Shown one piece after another: positions 44,263 to 53,154 of a DNA stretch of 64,000 bases. The stretch spans positions 62,001 to 126,000 of the forward strand of contig JBCAXA010000004.1 of assembly GCA_038534295.1 (NCBI GenBank), in the 5' to 3' direction. Made by a program: the position numbers and the translations under genes. The DNA comes from JBCAXA01 sp038534295. Lineage in GTDB: Bacteria > Pseudomonadota > Gammaproteobacteria > Steroidobacterales > Woeseiaceae. Under the pieces are notes generated by a model, which did not search any database, was not told the DNA's origin, and was given only the letters and a program-made list of their open reading frames with translations. Every line of letters begins with the position of its first letter. The stretch's first letter is position 1.

Positions 44263-46056
44263 CTATTGCTGCTCGCGGATGCAGTCCCCGGTGACTGTGC
44301 CAACGCTTTGGCCGTCAGTAGCCACGCGGACGCTGTAGACCGATGCCGTGTAGCGCCGATGCTGGCCCTTCGCAAGGTTGATCTCCCGCGTATAGCCGTC
44401 GGTGCATTGCGGCGGCAGTGCAGGCTCGAATTTGCCGATTTCTAAACGCAACGTATAGTCGCCGGGCGCGAGCGCGATGAAATCGGCGGCGATCGCTTTG
44501 CCAGTCTTCTCTCGAGCGATCTCTCTGCCATTGGCGTCTCGCACGATGATGGTAACGCCCGGAGCCGGCAAAACCTGTAGTCCGCCCGGTCCGAAGACGT
44601 CGGCTACGGCAACCGTGATGCCGGTGAGTTTCGCTGGTTCGCATTCGTCTCGGTCGGTCGTAAACGCCACTGGCAACTTGGCGCGGTGCGACTCCAGTTT
44701 CTCGTGCCACAAAGCGGCATGAAATGTCATTTCGCGCAGGTTCGGCTGTGCGCCCGGCGTATAGACGATTTGTCCGTTTTGCTCACTGAAACCGGGCGGT
44801 AGCTGGCTCATGTCGTAGGAAATATTGAGCTCGGTCGACAGACATTTCGCCATACAGGCTCGCCAGCGCTGCTGCGCAGCCGCCCAATCTGCCTTGGCCG
44901 TGGGGATCTTGGCCCGCTCCGCCGCAATCGCGGCCTGGATAGGTGCCTCGGACGGCAACTCGTTGAAGATGCGTTGCCACTTGTCGAGATCTTTCCGATA
45001 GGTCGCTTCGTTTGCGGCGAGGGCTTTCAACGCAGTTTCGCTCTTCGCGTTTGCTTTTTGCCGCCGGGTCCGCTCGATGCCGTCTTTGGCGTCTTGGATC
45101 TCCTGTTTCGCGCGATTTGTTCGGTCACGAAGGCTCTGCCGTTGCGAATCGAGCTCGGCGATCCGCGCGGTTGCAGAGCGTTCGCGGTTGTGCGCATCGA
45201 GCATCGCTAGCAAATGGGACTTGCACTGGCTGTAGCAACGCCTGCGTGCAAGATACTCCTCCGCGATGAGCGCGTCCTTGGTTAGCTCGGCAATCATCGT
45301 ATCTACGTCGGCGCGCAGCGCCAGCCAGGCACTCTGGTGCTCAGGTGAGTCACCGAAGAATTTCTTCCCCTCAAAATTGTTGATCAGCTTGACGAGCATC
45401 GATGCCATCGCCGCAGCTTCGGATTGGCCCACGTACCGATTGTCCCAGCCCTCGGTACGCGTCAAGCGCACGAGTTCTTTCCCGACCCAGTCGTAGGCAT
45501 GCCGAACCGTGATTGTCCACGCTTGGACTTCATGCGGTACGTGGCCGAAGACCAATCGGCGTTGATTGCTGCAGTTCCGAAGGACCGCTTTGTCGTTGGA
45601 ATGCTCCTCGACGTGCACCATCTCGTGGACGAGCGTAAGCGCCAGACCGATGATCGGATCGAGTGTCGAGGACGCAGCGAAATCGATGATGTTTCCCGTG
45701 CCCATACCGACCCGCGCGGCGGACAGCGTCACAACACCTTTCGGATCGGTGCTGCCGTTGTCGCCGTCGGCATCGATCGCCCGATCCCACAACAAGGAAC
45801 CCGCTCGAATATGCGCTTCGATCTTGCGCCGATGGTCGTCTGCGCCCATTTTCGACAACCAGTCGAGCGCGGCTTTGACGTTCTTGCTGGGTAACCCGTC
45901 GGCCGGGTCGATGGATATTTTGCCCGCGTATTGCGAAAACGCCAGAGACGGCGCCAACAATGCGGCAACGAATAGGGTCAGCAGAATCGAACCAGACTGA
46001 ACACTAACGACGCATCGCTGGCGACTCGCGTTCGATTTAGAAGTGCGCGTTCCCAT
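44263..46056 (-). CDS. Large exported protein with HExxH motif and coiled coil
   Basis: A 597-residue protein with a signal peptide ending near residue 41 (LAFSQ). An N-terminal domain (about 45-240) contains LVHEMVHVEEH, an HExxH motif as in zinc metallopeptidases, with more His and Glu downstream (HVPHEVQAW). A long charged coiled coil (about 285-400, QRQSLRDRTNRAKQEIQDAK) follows. The C-terminus resembles a carboxypeptidase-regulatory-like beta domain (GVTIIVRDANGREIAREKTG). I recognise no named family. The ATG at 46056 follows a run of seven G (46062-46068 on the other strand) that serves as ribosome binding site. A protease role is inference. Confidence 0.7.
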   Translation of the reverse strand: MGTRTSKSNASRQRCVVSVQSGSILLTLFVAALLAPSLAFSQYAGKISIDPADGLPSKNVKAALDWLSKMGADDHRRKIEAHIRAGSLLWDRAIDADGDNGSTDPKGVVTLSAARVGMGTGNIIDFAASSTLDPIIGLALTLVHEMVHVEEHSNDKAVLRNCSNQRRLVFGHVPHEVQAWTITVRHAYDWVGKELVRLTRTEGWDNRYVGQSEAAAMASMLVKLINNFEGKKFFGDSPEHQSAWLALRADVDTMIAELTKDALIAEEYLARRRCYSQCKSHLLAMLDAHNRERSATARIAELDSQRQSLRDRTNRAKQEIQDAKDGIERTRRQKANAKSETALKALAANEATYRKDLDKWQRIFNELPSEAPIQAAIAAERAKIPTAKADWAAAQQRWRACMAKCLSTELNISYDMSQLPPGFSEQNGQIVYTPGAQPNLREMTFHAALWHEKLESHRAKLPVAFTTDRDECEPAKLTGITVAVADVFGPGGLQVLPAPGVTIIVRDANGREIAREKTGKAIAADFIALAPGDYTLRLEIGKFEPALPPQCTDGYTREINLAKGQHRRYTASVYSVRVATDGQSVGTVTGDCIREQQ

Positions 46057-46371
46057 CAAATCCCCCCCGGCTCAACACCATGATAATCGACGGCAATACG
46101 AGCCGTTGCAGAATCGCTCCGCGAAGCCTGTTGCTGTCTAAACCAGACAGCAATCGCAACGGTGTCGTCGTGAAACCCGAGGTTGCATGGAATCGCGAGG
46201 ACGTATCGCGGGTTGCTATCTGAGAGCTTTAGGTTTGTACATCAAGTTGACTCCACAGTTTCCAATTGCCTGTTCACGCACCATAAGGCGCGCAATTCGG
46301 CCGGCAATGAGCGGCGCGGCATTCACACAGCGGTCATCGCGTTCGGCGGCTTCTGCGCCGCCCACCCTGAC
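46057..46371. other. Intergenic region with a 9-bp perfect hairpin
   Basis: These 315 bp hold no supported gene. TTGCTGTCT (46131-46139) pairs perfectly with AGACAGCAA (46145-46153) across a 5-nt loop, about 75-97 bp upstream of the HExxH protein start. There is no T-run, so it is more likely an operator or leader structure than a terminator. The seven-C run at 46062-46068 is the G-rich ribosome binding site of that gene. Confidence 0.45.
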
Positions 46372-47361
46372 CTAAACGTCAATAACGACCTTGCCTACCG
46401 CGCTACCGCTCGTCAGTCGGTCATAGGCTTTGCCAACAGCAGCAAGGCCAAATTGCTGTTCATCAAGAACCGGCTTGAGCGCCCCAGCGTCCACGATAGT
46501 GCTGAGTGTCGCGAGAATGTCGCCGTGCTCACTACGCTTGTGGTTGTGCAGCATCGGAATCAGCATAAACACGACGTGTAGCGTAAGCCCTTTGAAATGC
46601 ACAGGCGTGAGATCAATCGAAAGGAGCGACACGGTCGATACGATGTGCGCGTTGAGTGCGGCGGCGTCGAAAGAGTTGGTCATATTGGCGCCGCCAACGG
46701 AGTCGTAAACCACATCAAAACCGGCGCCGCCGGTGTGTTTCCCCACGTAGTCCGCCACCGCCTCCGCTTGATAGTCGATCGCCGTAGCGCCGAGATCTTC
46801 GATCAGTTTTAGCTTCGCAGAACCGGATCCGGTCGCGAATACCTCGGCGCCAGCGTGCTTCGCGAGCTGCAAAGCGACGTGACCGACGCCGCCCGCACCG
46901 CCATGGACGAGGACTTTCTGACCCGCGCGAACATTTGCTCGTTGCAGGCCTTCGAACGCCGTTATGCCGACTAACGGCAACGCGGCGGCTTCCCGCATCG
47001 ACAGTGTTTTTGGCTTTCTGGCTACCAACCGGGCATCGGCCAGCATATAGTCCGCCAACGCTCCGGGAAGATCGCCGAGTCCGCCAGCACAGCCGTAGAC
47101 CTCATCGCCCGGCTCAAATGCGGATACGCCCTCTCCGACGGCTTCGACGGTACCCGCGAAGTCCATGCCGAGTACCGCTGGAAGGTCCGGTGACAGCGGC
47201 AAATTCTCCTGGCCGAGCTGGCGAATCATCGTATCGACGGTGTTGACGCTGGTCGCAGCGACGCGCACCAGCACGTGCCCTGCCCGAACGTCAGGCTGGG
47301 GCACATCCACCGGCTGAAACACGGCGTTGTCGCCGTATTCGTTGAGGATCATTGCTTTCAT
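46372..47361 (-). CDS. Zinc-type alcohol dehydrogenase-like quinone oxidoreductase
   Basis: A 329-residue medium-chain dehydrogenase/reductase. The N-terminal GroES-like domain has VLGMDFAGTVEAVGEGV and the NADPH domain has VLVHGGAGGVGHVALQLAKH. The structural and catalytic zinc cysteines of classical alcohol dehydrogenases are missing, as in NADPH:quinone reductases. It is divergent from a truncated LysR gene, a common pairing for this family, so its regulator may have been lost. Confidence 0.88.
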   Translation of the reverse strand: MKAMILNEYGDNAVFQPVDVPQPDVRAGHVLVRVAATSVNTVDTMIRQLGQENLPLSPDLPAVLGMDFAGTVEAVGEGVSAFEPGDEVYGCAGGLGDLPGALADYMLADARLVARKPKTLSMREAAALPLVGITAFEGLQRANVRAGQKVLVHGGAGGVGHVALQLAKHAGAEVFATGSGSAKLKLIEDLGATAIDYQAEAVADYVGKHTGGAGFDVVYDSVGGANMTNSFDAAALNAHIVSTVSLLSIDLTPVHFKGLTLHVVFMLIPMLHNHKRSEHGDILATLSTIVDAGALKPVLDEQQFGLAAVGKAYDRLTSGSAVGKVVIDV

Positions 47362-47489
47362 TGTGAGACTCCGGATCTGTGGTTCGCTGGCGAGCAGAAT
47401 CGACGCTCGGTTTCGACATCAGTCTATTTATCAGTCATGGATGTATAAACTGGCTATCGTTTAAATCGTTATTCGATTTTTTTTGATGA

Positions 47490-47645
47490 ATGGACGCGGC
47501 GTCTCTTCGCCTATTCCTCAGAATCGCCGAGCTTCATTCTGTAAGCGCAGCCGCGCGTGATCTTGCGCTGTCGCCGGCAGCCGCGAGCGCGAGCCTTGGC
47601 AAGCTCGAACAGACGATTGGATTTAGGCCGATCGGCTCTCCATGA
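47490..47645 (+). pseudogene. Truncated LysR regulator gene (DNA-binding domain only)
   Basis: A 51-codon frame starts MDAASLRLFLRIAELHSVSA and continues AARDLALSPAAASASLGKLE, the LysR helix-turn-helix, then stops at RPIGSP. The sequence after it (to about 47720) keeps traces such as Thr/Arg-rich codons in another frame but no effector domain. The next gene begins at once on the opposite strand. A deletion removed about 250 codons. Confidence 0.75.
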
Positions 47646-47731
47646 AACCCGGCGGCGGGCGGTGAACCGAGGCCGCGTTCGCGGCGCAGATCGATTCGCG
47701 GGCTCTATCTGCGTTAGACCGGCCTCAGCGT

Positions 47732-48865
47732 TTACGCCGTCTCGACGGCTTGCAGAGACGCGCCCTCGGACATGGCGTCAAGCTTGGCATAAGCAATTTC
47801 AGGATCGACGGCGCCGTAACCGGCAAACGTTCCAAAGCCGCAATCGGTACTGGCGATCACGCGGTTTTCACCGACAATGTCGGTGAAATGCGCAATTCGG
47901 TCGGCAACCAGCTCGGGATGCTCGACGAAGTTCGTGGTCGTGTCGATGACGCCGGGCAATAGCACCTTGTCGTCGGGAATCTCGTCCGCCCGATCGCGGA
48001 ACACCTTCCACTCATGCCCATGGCGCGGGTTCGCGTTTTCGAACGACAGGTATCTGGCGTCGATCGACATCAACGTGGCAAATACCTTGTCCATCGGCAC
48101 GTCCAGAACATGCGGTCCTTCGTAGTTTCCCCAGCATGCGTGCACGCGAACCTTCTCCCGCGGCACCTCGCGCAGAGCATGGTTCATGACCTCGACGTTC
48201 ACTTCTGCGATCTTGATGAACTCGTCGTCCGATAACTCCGAGAACAGCATTTGGCGAGACAAGGCCAGATCCGGGCAATCCAGTTGCAAATCCAGCCCCG
48301 CAGCGACGATGGTCTCGTACTCGGCCTTCAGCGCATCGGCCAATGCTTCCAGATAGGATTCGCGGGACGGGTAGTGTTGATTGGGCAGGAACAAGGCAAC
48401 CACACCGGGCGAGGCCGCGTTCATGAATCCGCGCTGGACACCGTGCTTTTCCATTGCGCGCTTGAGGTTGGCAATGTCTCTATTCAGTTCGTCATTGCCG
48501 AGCGCCCGAATCTCACCTGTGCATTGGGGGCGGGAATAGGTCGCTGTCCCACCGCTACTGGCCAGTCGTTGCATATAGCTCGGAAATAGCTTGAGGTCGG
48601 CGGGCGCGTTGCGTGGGCTGTCGCCAGAGAAACCCGTGTAGCGATCCTTAACGTAGGTGGAGTACGAGATCTTCGAGGCTTCGCCATCGCTGACGATGTC
48701 CACACCGGCTTCGACCTGACGGCGTACATTCTCGTCCACCGCCTTCGTCATCGTCGCGTCGAACTGCGCCTGATCATAGTCCTCGCCTCTTTCGCGTGCG
48801 AACAGAAAATCCACGACCTCTTGAGTCCGCGGAAGCGATCCAACGTGGGTGGTAAGGACTGGCAT
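47732..48865 (-). CDS. MetE-like cobalamin-independent methionine synthase II family methyltransferase
   Basis: A 377-residue protein like the C-terminal catalytic half of MetE. It begins MPVLTTHVGSLPRTQEVVDF. The zinc ligands appear as H and C in RVHACWGNYEGPH and C in STDCGFGTF. The N-terminal MetE half is missing, as in archaeal-type and many stand-alone bacterial homologues, which often use a different methyl donor or substrate. No cobalamin or SAM riboswitch is visible upstream. Confidence 0.85.
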   Translation of the reverse strand: MPVLTTHVGSLPRTQEVVDFLFARERGEDYDQAQFDATMTKAVDENVRRQVEAGVDIVSDGEASKISYSTYVKDRYTGFSGDSPRNAPADLKLFPSYMQRLASSGGTATYSRPQCTGEIRALGNDELNRDIANLKRAMEKHGVQRGFMNAASPGVVALFLPNQHYPSRESYLEALADALKAEYETIVAAGLDLQLDCPDLALSRQMLFSELSDDEFIKIAEVNVEVMNHALREVPREKVRVHACWGNYEGPHVLDVPMDKVFATLMSIDARYLSFENANPRHGHEWKVFRDRADEIPDDKVLLPGVIDTTTNFVEHPELVADRIAHFTDIVGENRVIASTDCGFGTFAGYGAVDPEIAYAKLDAMSEGASLQAVETA

Positions 48866-48881
48866 GGTTTTCCCTGTAGTG

Positions 48882-49205
48882 TCAGTTGTACTTGCTGTCG
48901 AATCGACGGTGTGTGCGACCGAACAATCCGAACCGTGCCATCTTACAAGTTATGAACGTGCGATTCTCGGTGCAGTCGCCGTCAATCAGATCGCAACGCG
49001 GCGTACCCGTTACGCACTCAACCCTTGCGAGGGTGTCATCCTCGCCGGTAGCACCAAGCGAAAAAGAAACACTGTCCCAAGCACCAACTAGCACAAACCA
49101 TACATCCCAGCCCCAGGGGCCTGAATCATTAGTTTGGATCTGAAAACGAACCAGATCGCTCCACGATAAAATCTGAGTCTTACCATTTGGGAACTTCGCC
49201 GACAC
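48882..49205 (-). CDS. Hypothetical protein with WSDL / TNDSGP pattern
   Basis: A 107-residue frame from a GTG reads KTQILSWSDLVRFQIQTNDS, then GPWGWDVWFVLVGA and GATGEDDTLARVE. I believe this pattern belongs to a widespread small-protein family of unknown function that often has PW or PF at this point. The end contains CTENRTFITCK. A few more coding-like residues (HVLVQDHGDF) precede the GTG but without a start codon. The gene may therefore be slightly truncated at its 5' end. It lies 16 bp upstream of the MetE-like gene on the same strand. Confidence 0.55.
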   Translation of the reverse strand: MSAKFPNGKTQILSWSDLVRFQIQTNDSGPWGWDVWFVLVGAWDSVSFSLGATGEDDTLARVECVTGTPRCDLIDGDCTENRTFITCKMARFGLFGRTHRRFDSKYN

Positions 49206-49289
49206 GAAGTCACCGTGGTCCTGAACGAGAACGTGGGCCTAAGACTCAGCCATAGTCTGCTTCAATGTGAAGACTGGCGAGCGGCCGGA

Positions 49290-49651
49290 AAGGGTCACAA
49301 CGAGACAGATTGCCGCAGATTTCATGTGCCGCCGGAGACGGCCAAAAGCTGCCGCTCAGCGAAAGATCCTGCAAAACTCGTTCATCAATCCTCGCCGATA
49401 GAAAACGCGCAAGTAATCCGCTAATCCTCGCGGGGTTACGCCGTACCTTCAGTCGCATCCATAGTAGTAAGAGCCGCCGGTTGGAAATGGTTTGTTGGGA
49501 TCCCCCCAGTTGTTAGCGGCGATGATCTGCTCAGCTGTACAGCCATGCGGGTGATCCTCTGCGGCGAACTCTGCCATGTAGGCGACACTTAGGCTCGATA
49601 CGTCATTCGAGATGCACATATCACTGTAGCCTGGGGAATCTGTGGGACAAG
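49290..49651. repeat. Direct repeat, copy 2 (partner at about 43580-43935)
   Basis: This is the second copy of the duplicated segment. It includes the last two thirds of the intact lipoprotein gene and about 150 bp downstream, which share blocks such as CAGCGAA, GATCCTGCAAA and AAGTAATCCGCT with copy 1. Both copies have the same orientation, so a 5.7-kb deletion or tandem amplification by recombination is possible. Confidence 0.8.
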
Positions 49652-49799
49652 GACGTGGTCCCTCGGTAGACGTCGAGCTTTCCATCCGACTGGTGCGTTC
49701 AGTAGAGCTTTCCGTATCAGGCGAGGACTCGTGCCCCTGCCCACAAGCCATCAAAATCACTGGCGTTAAGAGCAAAATCGAGAGTCGCGCAGCGTTCAT
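49449..49799 (-). CDS. Small secreted lipoprotein
   Basis: A 116-residue lipoprotein: MNAARLSILLLTPVILMAC with the lipobox cysteine at residue 19, then a Ser/Thr/Glu-rich linker (SSPDTESSTERTSRMESSTS) and a compact C-terminal domain with five cysteines (CPTDSPGYSDMC, HPHGCTAEQ, terminal YYYGCD). Paired cysteines suggest disulfide bonds outside the cytoplasm. No family is recognised. The ATG at 49799 follows AAAAAGGAAC. A partial copy lies at 43733. A G13 tract sits about 106 bp upstream of its start. Confidence 0.78.
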   Translation of the reverse strand: MNAARLSILLLTPVILMACGQGHESSPDTESSTERTSRMESSTSTEGPRPCPTDSPGYSDMCISNDVSSLSVAYMAEFAAEDHPHGCTAEQIIAANNWGDPNKPFPTGGSYYYGCD

Positions 49800-49904
49800 C
49801 TTGTTGTTCCTTTTTCTAATGAATGATCGACGGGGCAATCGGGACGCTTATGCAATTCTTCCCCCTCGTCACCAAGCTAAAGTTAGTCCTCGGGAGAGGC
49901 ACGA

Positions 49905-49917
49905 CCCCCCCCCCCCC
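49905..49917. repeat. Run of 13 C (13 G on the gene strand)
   Basis: A pure 13-base homopolymer lies about 106-118 bp upstream of the small lipoprotein ATG. It is far longer than expected by chance. Such tracts change length by slippage and can switch promoters of surface proteins on and off. It could also be an assembly or sequencing artefact. The 259 bp from 49800 to 50058 otherwise hold no gene. Confidence 0.8.
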
Positions 49918-50058
49918 ACAATGTGCATGGATTTTATAAACCACAAACTAAACTGGACCTGAATGACGAATTTTTCGATTGAGCCTGCGACTGACCGCCT
50001 AACTAAGCCATTAGCCGTCCGCTATGGGTCAACAGCAGTCGCCACCGCGATGGTCATC

Positions 50059-51084
50059 TCAGTCTGATTTCTGCTGATCAAGCCGCGCCAATAGGTCAAC
50101 GCCGAGCTGTCGGAACAGATGCAGCATGTCGACAAACACCCAGTTCTCGATATACCTCTCACCGTCACGCTTCCACCAGTCGAGTCCATTGACGCCGAGC
50201 GAGTTGCCGGTTGCCGGATGGCCGAGATAGTCGCCTTTGTGCGTTGCTAGGACCCCGTTCCAGCCGGGCCCGCCGCTGTAGGCACCCTCGGCGATTAGGG
50301 CGTCGAGGTCCTGCACGCTGCGATCCGGAAACGCGTGCAACCAACGTGCCTGATGCAGCGTTTCGAACTCTTTGAAACTGAGGCACGCGCCGATTCCGCC
50401 GGGGCCGTACCATTTAACGTCGGGGTGAAAGTAGTCGGCCATGCCCATGCTCTCGAGCGCGGACTCGTCGTACGCATTGAGACCATCGAAAATAAAACGC
50501 CGAATGTGCTCGAGACTGTACGCCGATTCAGCCTGATCCGGTTCGTCATGCAGGACGCCGTCGGCGGCGGCCGGTGGCGGATAGACGCCGTCTTTGCCGC
50601 GACTGGGCGGCAACACATCAAATCCGGCTTGGCGAATCAAATCGACCATGTCGAGGAGAAAAAAGGTCTCGACGATTTGGCTGTTCTCGATGCGGCAAAA
50701 CTCGCCCCAGCGAATCTCGACGGCGGAACCAGTCGCAGGAATCGAGAGATAGTCCCGGGCGAATGTCCCAGTCAGCACGCCCGTTCCGGTGACCCACATC
50801 TTGCCGTCGTTGCTGCCGTCAATGCGGCCGCTCGAACGACCGCCGAAAAACAGCCATGTCTTGCGTTCGAGACCCTCGATCGCATCGAGTAGCGGCAGCC
50901 AAAAGCCGTTGGCTAGCCCGTCGGCGCCGTCAAGATCGCCGACCGGGTCGAAGCCGCGCCAGCGGTGTTGGTCGACGCAATAACGATCAATAACGGCTTT
51001 GATATCGCCGGGCGAGGCGCCCTGTAATGCCTGCCAATAATCCCAGACGAGTTGTTTGTTGTTGGCGTTGGTCGAGTCGGTCAC
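50059..51084 (-). CDS. Protein with two SnoaL/NTF2-like domains
   Basis: A 341-residue protein from a GTG at 51084. Two similar alpha+beta cone domains lie at about 8-160 and 185-330; the second contains YFHPDVKWYGPGGIGACLSFKEF and GWNGVLATHKGDYLGHPATG, as in SnoaL-like polyketide cyclases and ester cyclases. The first has GFWLPLLDAIEGLERKTWLF. Such double proteins are often linked to catabolism of organic acids. It lies 28 bp downstream of prpE on the same strand, so a role with acyl-CoA substrates is possible. Confidence 0.75.
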   Translation of the reverse strand: MTDSTNANNKQLVWDYWQALQGASPGDIKAVIDRYCVDQHRWRGFDPVGDLDGADGLANGFWLPLLDAIEGLERKTWLFFGGRSSGRIDGSNDGKMWVTGTGVLTGTFARDYLSIPATGSAVEIRWGEFCRIENSQIVETFFLLDMVDLIRQAGFDVLPPSRGKDGVYPPPAAADGVLHDEPDQAESAYSLEHIRRFIFDGLNAYDESALESMGMADYFHPDVKWYGPGGIGACLSFKEFETLHQARWLHAFPDRSVQDLDALIAEGAYSGGPGWNGVLATHKGDYLGHPATGNSLGVNGLDWWKRDGERYIENWVFVDMLHLFRQLGVDLLARLDQQKSD

Positions 51085-51112
51085 GGTAGCCGGGCACCTG
51101 TTGGTTAGTGAT

Positions 51113-53014
51113 CTATGTCGCGCGACGGAAGCCGGCCGTGGCCAGCACTGCCGCAACTTCGTCCAGAATTGCCGGGTCATCGATCGTCGCCGGCATCTTA
51201 TAGTCCTGGCCATCGGCGATGGCGCGCATCGTTTTGCGCAGGATTTTCCCTGACCGTGTCTTCGGCAAGCGCTCGACCAGCAGCGCCGTCTTGAACGCAG
51301 CCACCGGGCCGATGGCCTCCCGAACCATCATGACCAACTCTTCTTGCAGTTCTGTGGCATCGCGCGTCGAACCGGCGCTCAGCACGACGAAGCCGACAGG
51401 GACTTGGCCTTTGGTGGCATCGGCTACGCCAATAACCGCACACTCGGCCACGTCCGCATGTGCAGCCAGCACTTCTTCCATGGCACCGGTCGACAGCCGG
51501 TGACCGGCCGTATTGATGATGTCATCGGTGCGACTCATCACCCAGATGTAGTCGTCGGAGTCGATGTAGCCGGCGTCGGCGGTGGAGTAATACCCTGGAA
51601 ACTCTTCGAGGTAACTCTGCTGGAAGCCGCTGTCGTTGCGCCACAGCGTCGTCAAACACCCCGGTGGCAGCGGCAGTTTGACGCACAACGCGCCCGTTTC
51701 ACCGCGTGCCACTTCATGGCCGTCGTCACCGAGGCAGCGAACGTCGAAGCCAGGCACGGCACGCGTCGGTGAGCCTTGCTTAACTGGCAGCGCCTCGATA
51801 CCCAAACAGTTTGCTGCTATCGCCCAGCCCGTTTCGGTCTGCCACCAATGATCAATGACCGGGATATTGAGCTGCTGCTCAGCCCAGTCGAGCGACGGCG
51901 GATCGGTCCGTTCGCCGGCGAGAAACAGGGTTCGCAGCGACGACCGGTCGTACCGTCGGATGAAGTTGCCGTCCGGGTCATCGCGTTTGATGGCGCGCAA
52001 GGCCGTTGGCGCCGTGAACAGAACATCCACACCGTAGTTCGCCACGACGCGCCAGAAGGCGCCGGCATCGGGCGTACCGACCGGCTTGCCCTCGTACAAA
52101 ATCGTCGTACAGCCGGAGATGAGTGGCGCGTAAACGATGTACGAATGGCCGACCACCCAACCGATATCGGACGCCGCCCAAAACGTCTCGCCGGGCCGAA
52201 CACCGTAGACATGCTCCAAACTCCAGTGCATCGCGACGGCATGGCCGCCGTTGTCACGCACGACGCCTTTCGGCACGCCGGTCGTGCCCGACGTGTAGAG
52301 AACATACAGCGGATCGGTCGCGGCAACGCTGACGCAGCCGACCGGTTCCGCGCGCGCAAGGCACGCCGACCAATCGTGGTCGCGTTCGCCGTCGAGCTCG
52401 CAGCGATGCTGCTCGCGCTGCAGCACGACACACGCGTCGGGCGCGTGCGACGCTCGAGCCAATGCTGCCCGCAACAGCGGCTGATACTCGACGATTCGGC
52501 CCGGTTCGATACCGCAAGACGCCGTAAGAATGACTTTTGGCGTCGCGTCATCAATGCGCGTTGCCAGTTCGGGCGCGGCAAAGCCGCCGAACACCACGGA
52601 ATGAACGGCGCCTATCCGGGCGCACGCCAGCATGGCAAATACGGCCTCGGGCACCATCGGCATGTAGATAACAACGCGATCGCCAGCGGCCACGCCGAGC
52701 TCGGCCAGAATGCCGGCCGTCGTCGCAACCTTGTCTTTAAGCTCCGCGTACGTAAAGGTCGCTTTGCTGCCGCTAAGCGGACTGTCGTACACCAGAGCCG
52801 GCTGGTCACCGCGGCCGTTCTCGACGTGCCTGTCGACGGCGTTGTAACAGGTGTTCAGTCGTCCGTCCGCGAACCAACGATAGAGCGGCGCGTCGTCGTC
52901 GTTGAAGATAATGGTGGGCTCTCGGTCCCAACTGATACGCTGCGCGGCGTCTCGCCAATACGCGATCGGCTGTTCCAGGGCCCGGCGGCGATGGGCATCG
53001 AGCGATTGCGTCAT
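51113..53014 (-). CDS. prpE: Propionyl-CoA synthetase (acyl-CoA synthetase)
   Basis: A 633-residue AMP-forming acyl-CoA synthetase. The AMP-binding P-loop is YTSGTTGVPKGVVRDNGGHA, with WWQTETGW and YYSTADAGYIDSDDYIWVMS. The acetylatable catalytic lysine lies in KTRSGKILRKTMR near the C-terminus. The RDNGGHAVAM sequence and the length point to PrpE rather than Acs. It activates propionate. No methylcitrate cycle genes lie next to it. The ATG at 53014 gives the normal start; a longer frame begins at 53119. Confidence 0.88.
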   Translation of the reverse strand: MTQSLDAHRRRALEQPIAYWRDAAQRISWDREPTIIFNDDDAPLYRWFADGRLNTCYNAVDRHVENGRGDQPALVYDSPLSGSKATFTYAELKDKVATTAGILAELGVAAGDRVVIYMPMVPEAVFAMLACARIGAVHSVVFGGFAAPELATRIDDATPKVILTASCGIEPGRIVEYQPLLRAALARASHAPDACVVLQREQHRCELDGERDHDWSACLARAEPVGCVSVAATDPLYVLYTSGTTGVPKGVVRDNGGHAVAMHWSLEHVYGVRPGETFWAASDIGWVVGHSYIVYAPLISGCTTILYEGKPVGTPDAGAFWRVVANYGVDVLFTAPTALRAIKRDDPDGNFIRRYDRSSLRTLFLAGERTDPPSLDWAEQQLNIPVIDHWWQTETGWAIAANCLGIEALPVKQGSPTRAVPGFDVRCLGDDGHEVARGETGALCVKLPLPPGCLTTLWRNDSGFQQSYLEEFPGYYSTADAGYIDSDDYIWVMSRTDDIINTAGHRLSTGAMEEVLAAHADVAECAVIGVADATKGQVPVGFVVLSAGSTRDATELQEELVMMVREAIGPVAAFKTALLVERLPKTRSGKILRKTMRAIADGQDYKMPATIDDPAILDEVAAVLATAGFRRAT

Positions 53015-53154
53015 CGCGGCGGTCCGAAAGAACAGCAGGTCGACAAAAGATTCAAGCGGCGAAAGATCGGCGACATCACGCAGGTACGATAAGTGTGCGG
53101 TGCACGCCCGTGCAAACATTTGTGCGCTGAATCGCGCGGGTTCACGGAGCGCAG

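Noticed and set aside
46183..46581. Plus-strand frame overlapping the end of the quinone oxidoreductase gene
   Set aside because: It lies mostly antisense to a well-supported gene and has no protein-like features.
48866..48960. Possible SAM or cobalamin riboswitch before the MetE-like gene
   Set aside because: The leader is short, and I see neither a B12 box nor a SAM-I/SAM-II core.
43580..49651. Integron cassette array (attC sites) or transposon bounded by the two repeats
   Set aside because: The repeats are parts of a gene and not attC-like; genes lie on both strands, and no integrase, transposase or terminal inverted repeats are visible.
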